A DNA stretch of 64,000 nucleotides, from contig NZ_FMVC01000004.1 in the NCBI RefSeq assembly GCF_900101855.1, forward strand, positions 434,001-498,000. The letters are read 5' to 3'. Positions 51,348-60,388 of the stretch are shown in pieces. Each line of letters begins with the position of its first letter. Within the stretch, counting starts at the first letter, position 1. The position numbers and the translations under genes are program-made. The notes beneath the pieces are model-generated. The model did no database searches. It worked only from the letters and a program-made list of their open reading frames with translations, and was not told the DNA's origin. Source of the stretch: Flavobacterium anhuiense (GTDB lineage: Bacteria > Bacteroidota > Bacteroidia > Flavobacteriales > Flavobacteriaceae).

Positions 51348-51501
51348 TTTCTTTTAATTTTAGATGTAATAATTATTATAAATACTAGTTAAAAAAGAAA
51401 AACCTCCCACAATTGCTATGCAATCACTTTGGTTTTAACTAATAAAACAAAAACCGAGACACCAATTTTTGTTTTACAAAACTTATTTACAACTAATTTT
51501 G

Positions 51502-51573
51502 TAGTCCGTAGGGGAATCGAACCCCTGTTACCAGGATGAAAACCTGGCGTCCTAACCCCTAGACGAACGGACC
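51502..51573 (-). tRNA. tRNA-Glu (anticodon TTC)
   Basis: Read on the minus strand, a 7-bp acceptor stem (GGTCCGT with ACGGACT), D arm GTCTAGGGGTTAGGAC, anticodon stem CCAGG/CCTGG with loop TTTTCAT, and T arm AGGGGTTCGATTCCCCT form a standard cloverleaf. CCA is not encoded. Confidence 0.96.
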
Positions 51574-51618
51574 TCAATTCTCCTAAGTTGGAAACTTTTC
51601 AATATGTAATATAACTTG

Positions 51619-51690
51619 TAGTCCGTGGGGGAATCGAACCCCCCTTACCAGGATGAAAACCTGGCGTCCTAACCGATAGACGAACGGACC
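51619..51690 (-). tRNA. tRNA-Glu (anticodon TTC), second copy
   Basis: It has the same acceptor and anticodon arms as the neighbour; the D arm reads GTCTATCGGTTAGGAC and the T arm has five G-C pairs. The paired sequence changes in the T arm are compensatory, so both are functional. It is the promoter-proximal copy. Confidence 0.96.
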
Positions 51691-51710
51691 GTGCTTCTGT
51701 ATTGCGGATG

Positions 51711-51740
51711 CAAAGATACATCTATTTTTTATTTGCGCAA
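51711..51740 (-). promoter_or_regulatory. Promoter of the tRNA-Glu genes, TTG-N19-TATCTTTG
   Basis: On the minus strand, TTG (complement of 51738-51740) is followed by 19 nt and TATCTTTG (51711-51718). This is the best full match to the Bacteroidota consensus that I found in the window, and it lies about 20 bp before the first tRNA. Confidence 0.8.
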
Positions 51741-51768
51741 CACCTAATGCAAAAAAATATATCTTTTT

Positions 51769-53247
51769 TTAATATGCCTTAGCAAAAAGCACTCTTTTAG
51801 AAGAAGGTTTCCCAGTAAACACACAGGTTCCCGCCTCTTCAACAGCGTCCAAAGGAATGCAACGAATCGTCGCTTTTGTCAATTCTTTTATCTTTTCTTC
51901 TGTCTCAGCGGTTCCATCCCAATGAGCAGATAAAAAGCCTCCTTTTCCTTCTAAAACTTCTTTAAATTCCTCAAAACTATTTACTTCCGTAATATGAGTG
52001 TTACGATAATCTAATGCTTTTGTAAATAAGTCCCTCTGAATCTGTTCTAGAAGATCATTAACATGTTCAACGATTTTTTCGCTAGCAACAACTTCTTTTG
52101 TCAAATTATCGCGTCTTGCCACTTCAAAAGTTCCGTTTTCTAAATCTTTTGGACCAACTGCAATTCGAACAGGAACTCCTTTCAATTCCCACTCTGCAAA
52201 TTTAAATCCTGGTTTTTGAGTTGTTCTGTCATCGAATTTAACCGTGATTCTTAATTTTCTCAATTTAGCCGTCAAGTCCTTAACTGCTTCCGTAATTTGA
52301 GCCAGTTGTTCATCTGTCTTATATATAGGTACAATAACCACTTGAATCGGAGCCAAATTCGGAGGCAATACCAATCCTTGGTCATCAGAATGCGTCATAA
52401 TTAGCGCCCCCATCAAACGAGTAGATACTCCCCAAGAAGTTCCCCAAACATGCTCTTGTTTTCCTTCAGCATTAGCAAATTTAACATCAAATGCTTTTGC
52501 AAAATTTTGCCCTAAGAAATGAGACGTACCAGCCTGCAATGCTTTTCCGTCTTGCATTAATGCTTCGATACAATATGTTTCATCCGCTCCAGCAAAACGC
52601 TCTGTTTCAGTTTTAAAACCTTTTACAACTGGAATTGCCATAAAGTTTTCAGCAAATTCAGCATAAACATTCATCATTTTTTCAGACTCTTCCAATGCTT
52701 CTTCTTTTGTAGCATGAGCGGTATGCCCTTCTTGCCACAAAAACTCAGCAGTTCTCAAGAACAAACGCGTACGCATTTCCCAACGAACCACATTTGCCCA
52801 TTGATTAATTAACAAAGGCAAATCTCTATACGACTGTACCCATCCTTTATATGTAGACCAAATAATAGCTTCACTTGTTGGACGAACGATAAGCTCCTCC
52901 TCTAATCTTGCATTGGGATCAACCATTAATTTACCTGGTCTTTCCTCGTCATTTTTTAATCTGTAATGCGTTACAACCGCGCATTCTTTAGCAAATCCCT
53001 CAGCATTTTTCTCCTCCGCTTCAAACATGCTTTTCGGCACAAACAAAGGGAAATACGCATTTTGATGTCCAGTTTCTTTGAACATGCGATCTAACTCGGC
53101 TTGCATTTTTTCCCAAATAGCATATCCGTATGGCTTGATTACCATACATCCTCTAACTCCTGAATTTTCAGCTAGATCTGCCTTTACAACCAGTTCGTTA
53201 TACCATTTCGAATAATCTTCTGATCTTGTAGTAAGGTTCTTACTCAT
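51769..53247 (-). CDS. proS: Prolyl-tRNA synthetase (archaeal/eukaryote-like type)
   Basis: The 492-residue class II synthetase charges tRNA-Pro. Motifs include the N-terminal [63 protein letters not shown] (motif 2 region), and [18 protein letters not shown]. The absence of the bacterial editing insertion between motifs 2 and 3, the short length and the C-terminal zinc-domain-like end identify the ProS3 type common in Bacteroidota. It is a single gene and follows the tRNA genes on the same strand. Confidence 0.97.
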   Translation of the reverse strand: MSKNLTTRSEDYSKWYNELVVKADLAENSGVRGCMVIKPYGYAIWEKMQAELDRMFKETGHQNAYFPLFVPKSMFEAEEKNAEGFAKECAVVTHYRLKNDEERPGKLMVDPNARLEEELIVRPTSEAIIWSTYKGWVQSYRDLPLLINQWANVVRWEMRTRLFLRTAEFLWQEGHTAHATKEEALEESEKMMNVYAEFAENFMAIPVVKGFKTETERFAGADETYCIEALMQDGKALQAGTSHFLGQNFAKAFDVKFANAEGKQEHVWGTSWGVSTRLMGALIMTHSDDQGLVLPPNLAPIQVVIVPIYKTDEQLAQITEAVKDLTAKLRKLRITVKFDDRTTQKPGFKFAEWELKGVPVRIAVGPKDLENGTFEVARRDNLTKEVVASEKIVEHVNDLLEQIQRDLFTKALDYRNTHITEVNSFEEFKEVLEGKGGFLSAHWDGTAETEEKIKELTKATIRCIPLDAVEEAGTCVFTGKPSSKRVLFAKAY

Positions 53248-53311
53248 ATTATATTTTTTGGCACAAATTTTGTTTTAAATAATTTTAACTAAATAGTTTG
53301 ACAAAACTAAC

Positions 53312-53319
53312 TAATTTTG
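53312..53319 (+). promoter_or_regulatory. -7 box TAATTTTG for the Tyr/Trp/Gly-rich lipoprotein
   Basis: It matches TAnnTTTG, 30 bp before the ATG. A TTTG lies 11 bp upstream, too close for a normal -33 box. Confidence 0.5.
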
Positions 53320-53349
53320 TAATGTGCAACAATAAAAAACACCACAGAT

Positions 53350-54360
53350 ATGAAAACTTACCTTTCACTCCGCCAAAACTCTAATCATTTTTACTTAATT
53401 GGATTACTGAGTTTACTGCTAGCATCATGTGGTTCTTACCAAAACTCCTCTTATTACGATAATGATGGCGTTTATGGTGGTTCATCTGTTAAATATGTAG
53501 CAAATGGAACAAACAACCAATACAAGGAATATTTCAGATCATTACAAGACGACAATCAGCCAACTGAAATATTCACTGACGTTGACAATTATACTAATTA
53601 TTCTGACAGCACTCAAACTGCTTCTGTAGCTTATCCCGCATGGGGAAGCAGCAGTTCTGACGTTTCTGTAAACTTCTACACTACCCCTACATGGTCATTT
53701 GGATTTGGATGGGGATATCCTTATTACGGATGGGGATATGGTGGTTATTGGGGATGGGGTTACCCTTATTATGGATGGGGATATCCAGGATGGGGCTACT
53801 ACCCAGGCTGGGGTTATCCAGGATGGGGATATCCTTATTACGGCTACAACTATTCATACAGCTACGGAAGAAGAGGATCTGCTGGATATTATGGAGACAG
53901 AAACTATGCTTACAATAGAAATTATAGCACCAACAGAGGCTACACAACCAATAGAAACTACACCACTACTAGAGGATACTCTACTAATAGAGGAGATTAT
54001 ACAACAAACAGAAATTACACCACAAATAGATCAAACAGCTATACTGACTTCAGAAGAACCTCTACTTTAAACAGAGGAACTACAAGTCCTACATTTACTA
54101 ATAGAGGAACATATAACAACGGTTCTAATTATAACTACACCAACAGAAGATCTTACAACAATAGCGGAAATACCACAACAAACAGAAGCTATACGCCTAA
54201 CTACAACAACGGCTCTTCTAGAAGTTATACACCAAGCAACAGTGGCTCATCAAGAAGCTACTCTCCTAGCATGGGAGGTGGTGGCGGTTCTAGATCATAC
54301 AGCGGCGGTGGCGGCGGTGGCGGAATGAGATCTGGCGGCGGTGGCGGAGGAAGAAGATAA
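53350..54360 (+). CDS. Tyr/Trp/Gly-rich repeat lipoprotein
   Basis: The 336-residue product has a lipoprotein signal (LIGLLSLLLASCGSY). After about 100 residues of ordinary composition, residues 115-180 are a low-complexity run of WGWGYPYYGWGYGGYW-type units, followed by about 110 residues of N/R/T/Y repeats (units like NYTTNR, RGYTTN) and a Gly/Ser/Arg tail ending GGGGGGRR. Such proteins may form surface layers or bind glycans, but no function can be assigned. Long open frames on other strands in this interval are by-products of the repeats. It precedes the OmpP1-like gene by 41 bp. Confidence 0.85.
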   Translation: MKTYLSLRQNSNHFYLIGLLSLLLASCGSYQNSSYYDNDGVYGGSSVKYVANGTNNQYKEYFRSLQDDNQPTEIFTDVDNYTNYSDSTQTASVAYPAWGSSSSDVSVNFYTTPTWSFGFGWGYPYYGWGYGGYWGWGYPYYGWGYPGWGYYPGWGYPGWGYPYYGYNYSYSYGRRGSAGYYGDRNYAYNRNYSTNRGYTTNRNYTTTRGYSTNRGDYTTNRNYTTNRSNSYTDFRRTSTLNRGTTSPTFTNRGTYNNGSNYNYTNRRSYNNSGNTTTNRSYTPNYNNGSSRSYTPSNSGSSRSYSPSMGGGGGSRSYSGGGGGGGMRSGGGGGGRR

Positions 54361-54401
54361 TTTTCCTCAGCACACTTACATTCGAACTAAAACTTATCAA
54401 A

Positions 54402-55904
54402 ATGAAAAAAATATTTTTCCTATTTATAACGGGACTAACTGCCTGCGCGTCATATTCTCAAGAAGTTTCAGATGCTCTACGTTATTCACAAGAAAATCTT
54501 ACCGGAACTGCACGCTACAGAGCCATGAGCGGTGCTTTTGGAGCTGTTGGAGGAGACATTTCTGCCTTAAGTGTCAACCCTGCCGGATCAGCAATCTTTA
54601 ATAGCAATCAAGTTGGAGTATCATTTAGCAATCAGAATATTAAAAACAACTCTAACTACTTTGGCACTCAGACTTCAGACAAGGAAAACTCTTTTATACT
54701 GAATCAAGCTGGTGGTGTTTTTGTTTTTAAAAACCACGATCCAAGAGTTGGCTGGAGTAAAATTGCAATTGGGGCAACTTACGAGAATACAAATAATTTC
54801 AACAATGAAGTTTTTTCTGCAGGAACGAATCCTACGAATTCTGTTGGCGCTTATTTCTTAGATTTCGCAAATGGCATTCCTTTAAAATATATAGATGGCT
54901 TAGACTATAGAGATTTAAACTATACAGAACAGCAAGCATATATGGGATATTGGGGACATGTCATTGACCCAGCTGCTATTGATCCCGAAAATACCCAATA
55001 CCTCAGCAATATTCCTCCTGGCGGGAATTATTATCAAGAAAATGAAGTTTATACCAGAGGCTACAATAGCAAACTAGGCTTCAATATAGCAACTTCTTAC
55101 AAAGACCGCCTTTATTTTGGAGCGAATTTAAATGTTCACATAACCGATTATAGAAGATCTACAAGTTTCTATGAAGACAATGACAATCCATTGCAACCAT
55201 ACGAAACAATTTCAAATTTACGTTTCAACAACGAGCTATATACATACGGAAATGGATTCTCTTTTCAACTTGGAGCAATAGGAAAAGTTACCGAAGCTTT
55301 TAGGCTTGGTATAGCTTATGAATCAAACACTTGGTACGAACTATACGATGAAACCTCTCAAAGCATCTACACAACTAGACAAGCAGACGGCGGACCTGCA
55401 TTAAATGCTAATGTAAATCCAAATGTTGTAAACGTATATGATTCCTACACCTTACAAACACCAGACAAATGGACTTTTAGCGCTGCTTATGTTTTTGGAA
55501 AATCTGGTTTATTAAGTATTGATTACGGCATAAGAAATTATGGCAACAGCAAATTTAAGCCTACTAGCGATCCAGGCTTCAGAGGAATAAATAATGATAT
55601 CAGCAATACTTTAACCAGTACAGGCGAACTTCGTATAGGAGCCGAATACAAAATCAAACAATTAAGCTTAAGAGGCGGATACCGTTATGAAGGAAGCCCA
55701 TATAAAAATGGAATCACAGTTGGAGAATTAAACAGTTATTCGGCCGGTTTAGGTTATAATTTTGGATCTACAAAACTAGATTTAGCTTACTCTTATTTAG
55801 AAAGAGATTCAAATCAAGGTTTCTTCACAAGAGGATTCACTGATGGAGCTAACATCACTTCGAAATTAAACAATGTCACTATGACCTTATTATTTGAATT
55901 GTAA
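54402..55904 (+). CDS. OmpP1/FadL/TodX-like outer membrane transporter
   Basis: The 500-residue protein has a signal peptide ending near CASYSQ and the family's opening DALRYSQENLTGTARYRAMSGAFGAVGGDISALSVNPAGSAIF, the hatch-region pattern of FadL-type barrels, which carry hydrophobic molecules across the outer membrane. The C-terminus has alternating strands and ends in NNVTMTLLFEL. It may import fatty acids or aromatic compounds. It follows the Tyr/Trp/Gly-rich lipoprotein and ends at a terminator. Confidence 0.9.
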   Translation: MKKIFFLFITGLTACASYSQEVSDALRYSQENLTGTARYRAMSGAFGAVGGDISALSVNPAGSAIFNSNQVGVSFSNQNIKNNSNYFGTQTSDKENSFILNQAGGVFVFKNHDPRVGWSKIAIGATYENTNNFNNEVFSAGTNPTNSVGAYFLDFANGIPLKYIDGLDYRDLNYTEQQAYMGYWGHVIDPAAIDPENTQYLSNIPPGGNYYQENEVYTRGYNSKLGFNIATSYKDRLYFGANLNVHITDYRRSTSFYEDNDNPLQPYETISNLRFNNELYTYGNGFSFQLGAIGKVTEAFRLGIAYESNTWYELYDETSQSIYTTRQADGGPALNANVNPNVVNVYDSYTLQTPDKWTFSAAYVFGKSGLLSIDYGIRNYGNSKFKPTSDPGFRGINNDISNTLTSTGELRIGAEYKIKQLSLRGGYRYEGSPYKNGITVGELNSYSAGLGYNFGSTKLDLAYSYLERDSNQGFFTRGFTDGANITSKLNNVTMTLLFEL

Positions 55905-55932
55905 TTAAAAATCAAAATAGATGATTGAAATT

Positions 55933-55963
55933 TCCGTCAGGTTTTCCTTGACGGATTTTTTTT
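55933..55963 (+). terminator. Terminator after the OmpP1-like gene
   Basis: TCCGTCA and TGACGGA pair around a short loop and are followed by eight T residues. Confidence 0.82.
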
Positions 55964-56085
55964 ATCCATTAAAAGAAGCCTTTAATTTTAATTCAAATCA
56001 AAAAACACAAGCAACCAAACTAGTTAACTTCATAAAAAACAGCTAAAACAAACTGCAAACTAGCGTAGTTTGAATAAAAAAAGTG

Positions 56086-56093
56086 TAATTTTG
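56086..56093 (+). promoter_or_regulatory. rimO: -7 box TAATTTTG for rimO
   Basis: It matches TAnnTTTG, 19 bp before the ATG. A TTTG at 56069-56072 is only 13 bp upstream. Confidence 0.55.
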
Positions 56094-56112
56094 CACTCCA
56101 ATTTATAAAAGT

Positions 56113-57426
56113 ATGAGAACCAAGTCTTTAAAAAAGAACAAAATTAACGTAATCACTCTTGGGTGTTCAAAAAATGTTTATGATAGTGAAGTCCTAATGG
56201 GACAGATTCGCGCGAATGGAAAAGAAGTTGAACATGAAGCTCCTGCAGAAAAAGAAGGAAACATTATTGTAATCAATACTTGCGGATTTATTGATAATGC
56301 TAAAGCAGAATCGGTAAATATGATTTTGGAATATGCAGATAAAAAAGATAAAGGACTTGTTGACAAAGTTTTTGTAACAGGATGTTTGTCTGAACGTTAC
56401 AGACCAGATTTAGAAAAAGAAATTCCGAACGTTGACCAATATTTTGGAACTACTGAATTACCTCAACTATTAAAAGCGCTTGGAGCCGACTATAAACACG
56501 AATTACTTGGAGAGCGTTTAACTACAACTCCGAAAAATTACGCTTATTTGAAAATCGCAGAAGGTTGTGATAGACCATGCAGTTTTTGCGCAATACCATT
56601 GATGAGAGGTTCTCATGTTTCTCAGCCAATTGAAAAATTGGTTAAAGAAGCTGAAGGTTTAGCCAAAAATGGAGTTAAAGAATTAATCTTAATTGCTCAA
56701 GACTTGACTTATTACGGACTTGATCTCTATAAAAAAAGAAATCTTGCTGAATTACTTGAGGCATTGGTAAAAGTAGAAGGAATTGAATGGATTCGTTTAC
56801 ACTATGCTTTCCCTACTGGTTTCCCTATGGATGTTTTAGAAGTAATGAAACGCGAACCAAAAATCTGTAATTATATTGATATTCCGTTGCAGCACATTTC
56901 AGATTCAATTTTGAAATCAATGCGCCGTGGTACAACTCAAGCCAAAACAACTCAGTTATTAAAAGATTTCCGCGCTGCGGTTCCAGGAATGGCAATTAGA
57001 ACTACTCTTATTGTTGGTTACCCTAGCGAAACTCAGGAAGATTTTGAAATTTTGAAAGATTTTGTTCAAGAGATGAAATTTGACAGAATGGGATGTTTTG
57101 CTTATTCTCATGAAGAAAATACTCATGCTTACTTATTAGAAGATGATGTTCCAGATGATGTAAAACAAGCTAGAGCAAACGAAATTATGGAACTGCAATC
57201 TCAAATTTCTTGGGATTTGAATCAAGAGAAAGTTGGCAAAGTATTTAGATGCATCATTGACAGAAAAGAAGGTGCTCATTTTGTGGGTCGTACTGAATTT
57301 GACAGTCCAGATGTTGACAATGAAGTTCTTATTGATGCTTCTAAGCATTACGTAAAAACTGGCGAATTTGTTAATATCAAGATAATTGAAGCGACAGAAT
57401 TTGATTTATACGGAGAACCTGCTTAA
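56113..57426 (+). CDS. rimO: Ribosomal protein S12 methylthiotransferase
   Basis: This radical-SAM enzyme adds a methylthio group to an Asp of ribosomal protein S12. The 437-residue product has the N-terminal cluster-binding domain (TLGCSKNVYDSE, INTCGFID, TGCLSERY), the radical SAM CxxxCxxC in EGCDRPCSFCAIP, TLIVGYPSETQEDFE and a C-terminal TRAM domain (about 370-437). MiaB, the tRNA-modifying relative, has a different N-terminal signature; GCSKN fits RimO. It has its own promoter box. Confidence 0.95.
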   Translation: MRTKSLKKNKINVITLGCSKNVYDSEVLMGQIRANGKEVEHEAPAEKEGNIIVINTCGFIDNAKAESVNMILEYADKKDKGLVDKVFVTGCLSERYRPDLEKEIPNVDQYFGTTELPQLLKALGADYKHELLGERLTTTPKNYAYLKIAEGCDRPCSFCAIPLMRGSHVSQPIEKLVKEAEGLAKNGVKELILIAQDLTYYGLDLYKKRNLAELLEALVKVEGIEWIRLHYAFPTGFPMDVLEVMKREPKICNYIDIPLQHISDSILKSMRRGTTQAKTTQLLKDFRAAVPGMAIRTTLIVGYPSETQEDFEILKDFVQEMKFDRMGCFAYSHEENTHAYLLEDDVPDDVKQARANEIMELQSQISWDLNQEKVGKVFRCIIDRKEGAHFVGRTEFDSPDVDNEVLIDASKHYVKTGEFVNIKIIEATEFDLYGEPA

Positions 57427-57466
57427 ATTTACACTGCGCTATTGCAAATTTTAGACAAATACTTTT

Positions 57467-58024
57467 ATGAAATCTACTCTTAACCTAATCGTTTTCGTTT
57501 TTACTTTATTCTGTTTCAACACTATATCTGCTCAATATGGTGGATACAATAATGGTTACGGTTATGGCAACGGCTATGGCGGTTACGGAAGAGGTGGCGG
57601 AATGGGTATGGACAGAAGCATGATGGCTGGTCCGTCTCAAGGCACGCAAAGCAAACCAAAAGAAACACCTCCTGAAGAAATTGCTGCGATTATTATCGAA
57701 CAAATGAAACCGCAAGTAAATCTAGATGAGCTTCAGGCAATTGCAATTTCAAATGTTTTAGCTGAAAGCATTAGAGAGCAAGGTATTTTGCTGAAAAACG
57801 AAAGCAGCAGTCAAGATCAGAAAATTGAGCAGATTAAAGCTTTAAAAGAAAGTACTGATAAAAAAATCAGCGCTTTTTTAAATCCTGATCAAATTGAAAA
57901 ATATAAGACTTTCATGGATACTTTTAAAGACATGAAAAAGTCAAAATCTAAAAAGAAAAAAGATAAAGATTCTAAAGAAGACTCAAAAGAAGCAAAAGAC
58001 ACAGATACGAAAATATCAGAATAA
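57467..58024 (+). CDS. Secreted Gly/Tyr-rich protein with charged helical tail
   Basis: The 185-residue product has a signal peptide (LIVFVFTLFCFNTISAQ), then a short YGGYNNGYGYGNGYGGYG low-complexity run and GRGGGMGMDRSMM. Residues about 65-155 look helical (EEIAAIIIEQMKPQVNLDEL, KIEQIKALKESTDKK, FLNPDQIEKYKTFM), which resembles the small Spy/CpxP-like helical proteins. The tail is highly charged Lys/Asp/Glu. It is downstream of rimO by 40 bp and upstream of the amidase gene by 28 bp. Function unknown. Confidence 0.75.
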   Translation: MKSTLNLIVFVFTLFCFNTISAQYGGYNNGYGYGNGYGGYGRGGGMGMDRSMMAGPSQGTQSKPKETPPEEIAAIIIEQMKPQVNLDELQAIAISNVLAESIREQGILLKNESSSQDQKIEQIKALKESTDKKISAFLNPDQIEKYKTFMDTFKDMKKSKSKKKKDKDSKEDSKEAKDTDTKISE

Positions 58025-58052
58025 TCGTTTTTAACCTATAAAACAACGTATT

Positions 58053-58958
58053 ATGACAAAAAAACATTTTTGTTATCTGATTTTAGCTGTTATTGTCAGT
58101 GCTTGTTCTACAAATCCGTACAAGAATACTGAAAAAGCTTACGATCAGCAGCTGAAAAATTTAGAAAACCAGATTACAAGCAAAGAAGCCAAACCTATCC
58201 CAGCAGTCTCTCCTATTGTGATTGACACTTCGTATGCACAGCAGCTTAGAATTATAAAAGATACATTATCAAAAACAAACTCTACTTATTTACAAAACGG
58301 AATTAACACCGAATGGATTGGTACAGTAAATTTCAATTTAAGAAAGCCAAGTTTTGTTATTATCCATCATACTGCTCAAGATTCTCTTCAGCAAACAATT
58401 AATACGTTTACAAAAACCAAGACTCAAGTAAGCGCACACTATATCATTTCTGAAAACGGAAAAGTAGTGCAAATGCTGAATGATTATTTAAGAGCTTGGC
58501 ATGCTGGAAATTCTACTTGGGGAAAAACGACAGATTTAAACTCTTGCTCAATCGGTATTGAGTTAGACAATAACGGTTTCAAACCGTTTACCGAAGCTCA
58601 AATCAGTAGTCTGGTGGCTTTATTAACCAAGTTAAAAAAGGACTACAATATTCCGACACAAAACTTTTTAGGCCATGCCGATATTGCGCCTGGAAGAAAA
58701 CAAGATCCAAGTGCTTTATTTCCTTGGAAGACCTTAGCTGAAAAAGGATTCGGAATCTGGCCAGACGAAGTCTTAGAACCAGCTCCTTTTGATTTTAAAA
58801 TTGAACCAGCATTAAGAATTATCGGTTACAACACTAAAAATCTAACAGCAGCGATTCAGGCATTTAAACTGCATTATATTCAAACTGATGTAACTTCAGT
58901 TTTAGACAGAAAAACAATCGATACGATTTATTCGATTTATAAAAAACAGGTTCAATAA
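58053..58958 (+). CDS. N-acetylmuramoyl-L-alanine amidase lipoprotein (AmpD-like)
   Basis: The 301-residue protein has a lipoprotein signal (LILAVIVSAC). Residues about 100-230 are an amidase_2 domain: FVIIHHTAQDS, SAHYIISENGKVVQM, AWHAGNSTWG, SIGIELDN and GHADIAPGRKQDP. The zinc ligands His in IIHHT, His in RAWHAG region and His in GHAD with the Asp are in the expected places. It cleaves the amide bond between muramic acid and L-Ala in peptidoglycan or its turnover products. The C-terminal 60 residues fit a peptidoglycan-binding-like helical bundle. Confidence 0.92.
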   Translation: MTKKHFCYLILAVIVSACSTNPYKNTEKAYDQQLKNLENQITSKEAKPIPAVSPIVIDTSYAQQLRIIKDTLSKTNSTYLQNGINTEWIGTVNFNLRKPSFVIIHHTAQDSLQQTINTFTKTKTQVSAHYIISENGKVVQMLNDYLRAWHAGNSTWGKTTDLNSCSIGIELDNNGFKPFTEAQISSLVALLTKLKKDYNIPTQNFLGHADIAPGRKQDPSALFPWKTLAEKGFGIWPDEVLEPAPFDFKIEPALRIIGYNTKNLTAAIQAFKLHYIQTDVTSVLDRKTIDTIYSIYKKQVQ

Positions 58959-58975
58959 AACCTCAACAATTAAAT

Positions 58976-59017
58976 AAAAAAAGCGTTTCTGTAAAAACTA
59001 CAGAAACGCTTTTTTTA
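58976..59017 (+). terminator. Terminator after the amidase gene
   Basis: AAGCGTTTCTGTA and its exact complement form a 13-bp stem extended by A and T runs, with a 5-nt loop. Confidence 0.9.
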
Positions 59018-59058
59018 TTGTTTATTATAGAAGATTTCTTGTTTTCGACTACCAATCA

Positions 59059-59128
59059 AACGTTCCTACGGAACGTTTAACCCCGCAGCAATCAATTCAA
59101 TTCTACCGACAAACATTCCTACGGAATG
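59059..59128. repeat. Pair of REP-like hairpins with CCTACGG cores
   Basis: AACGTTCCTACGGAACGTT at 59059-59077 and CATTCCTACGGAATG at 59114-59128 share the CCTACGG loop. They are separated by ACCCCGCAGCAATC and ACCGACAAA. They resemble palindromic repeats seen in many Bacteroidota intergenic regions. Confidence 0.75.
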
Positions 59129-59152
59129 ATTATTGCCTGTTCAACTTCAACT

Positions 59153-59221
59153 GGAAACTTCGAACTTCGAACTTCGAACTTGAAACCTGAAACCTGAAAC
59201 CTGAAACTTGAAACTTGAAAC
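59153..59221. repeat. Heptamer tandem array (CGAACTT then GAAACCT)
   Basis: About nine units in 7-bp register: CGAACTT x3, GAAACCT x3, then GAAACTT x2 with flanks. It is a longer relative of the array before trpC at 3050-3083. Confidence 0.82.
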
Positions 59222-59224
59222 AAA

Positions 59225-59264
59225 TAAAAAAGCTGCCAAAACATTAGAATGTTTCGACAGCTCC
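59225..59264 (-). terminator. Terminator of the porin gene
   Basis: On the minus strand AGCTGTCGAAACATT and its imperfect complement AATGTTTTGGCAGCT form a stem ending in a T run. A run of 17 A (59265-59281 on plus) lies between it and the porin stop codon. Confidence 0.75.
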
Positions 59265-59296
59265 AAAAAAAAAAAAAAAAATATCAATCTTTATCT

Positions 59297-60388
59297 CTAG
59301 AAAGAGTATGTTGTTGCAATTAGAGCAAAGAAGCTTCCACCAGTAGGCAATGCATCTTTATCTAAAAATATATCTTCAGACGCTGCATCGTATCTTAGCT
59401 CAGGAATTATAGTTAGTTTTCCAACTTTGTAGTTTAAAGAAACTGTGTTAGCAAATACACTTGATCCTGCCAAAGTCCCTAAACTTGGAGCTGCATCTTT
59501 AGCATCAAAATATTCCATTCTGTACGCTAAAAGCAAGGCCGGATTGAAAGAATAAGTAGCATATCCTACTAATGAAAACCAATCTCCATCTAAATTACTG
59601 TCAAAATCATTTGTCGTTTTAGCATAAGTTGCATTTAATCCAAGTGAAAAACTATCTGAAATTGCTTTAGAAGCTGTTAAATCAAACTGCGTTTTATTTT
59701 CGTCAGAAACTGGAATTGTACTTCCTGGTATTGGGTTAGTGCTTCCTGTTGTAAAATTCAAATACGCACTCCCTGTATCTCCTATATATCCTACTTGCCC
59801 TATGAACGTTTTTTGGTAAGAGCCTGCATCCATAGCCGATTTAAAGTCTGTTGGGTTGGTTAATCCTAACATGGCTGTAAATTTGCCAGAAGTATATTGT
59901 GCTTTTACCCCCGTATTGAAAAACGGTCCATAAGAAAACGCATAAGACATACTGTAGTTTTTATTATCTACCGCATCTAATACTTCATAACCGATATGGG
60001 TTCCGAAACTACCCGCTACTACTTTAAATTCATCGGTCAAATTGTACGTAAAGTATAATTGTTTAATTAAAAATTTTGCACTTGCATCTTTATCTGGTGT
60101 TTCGTTATATGAAAATTCTGCTGCTCTTTTTCCGAAACCTAAGTCTACAAACACAGAAGCTTTTCCAAAAGTATGGCCCGCTTCGATCGATGCCATTCCT
60201 AATTCAAATGAATTCTGTGAGTTGGTAAAGCTCGTTAATCCATTCATTTGTTTTGAAAAATCATATTTATAGTACGCATCTGCAGAACCTCCCCATGTGG
60301 TTGCTGGCGGAGCTGCTGCTTCCTCTTCTTGGGCAAAGGCAAAAGAACTAGTTAACATCGCGGCTAAAATGTGAAATGCTTTTTTCAT
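59297..60388 (-). CDS. Outer-membrane porin-like barrel protein
   Basis: The 363-residue product has a signal peptide ending SFAFAQ, then strands typical of the BBP2/porin group: WGGSADAYYKYDFSKQMNG, NSFELGMASIEAGHTFGKASVFVDLGFGKRA, and a C-terminal TIIPELRYDAASEDIFLDKD with a final SF. The TxWxGSxDxYY opening is frequent in flavobacterial porins found beside nutrient uptake genes. Alternating amphipathic strands fit a barrel of about 16 strands. The substrate is unknown. It is not obviously part of the downstream glycan locus, since both face the same way but have separate terminators. Confidence 0.85.
   Translation of the reverse strand: MKKAFHILAAMLTSSFAFAQEEEAAAPPATTWGGSADAYYKYDFSKQMNGLTSFTNSQNSFELGMASIEAGHTFGKASVFVDLGFGKRAAEFSYNETPDKDASAKFLIKQLYFTYNLTDEFKVVAGSFGTHIGYEVLDAVDNKNYSMSYAFSYGPFFNTGVKAQYTSGKFTAMLGLTNPTDFKSAMDAGSYQKTFIGQVGYIGDTGSAYLNFTTGSTNPIPGSTIPVSDENKTQFDLTASKAISDSFSLGLNATYAKTTNDFDSNLDGDWFSLVGYATYSFNPALLLAYRMEYFDAKDAAPSLGTLAGSSVFANTVSLNYKVGKLTIIPELRYDAASEDIFLDKDALPTGGSFFALIATTYSF

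Noticed and set aside
51348..51501. Riboswitch or ribosomal-protein leader upstream of rpsT
   Set aside because: Only a short ATTGC/GCAAT pair is visible; no known leader structure could be built by eye.
53687..54070. Additional genes in other frames over the Tyr/Trp/Gly-rich lipoprotein
   Set aside because: The open frames on both strands follow from the repeated codons; they have unnatural composition and no start context.
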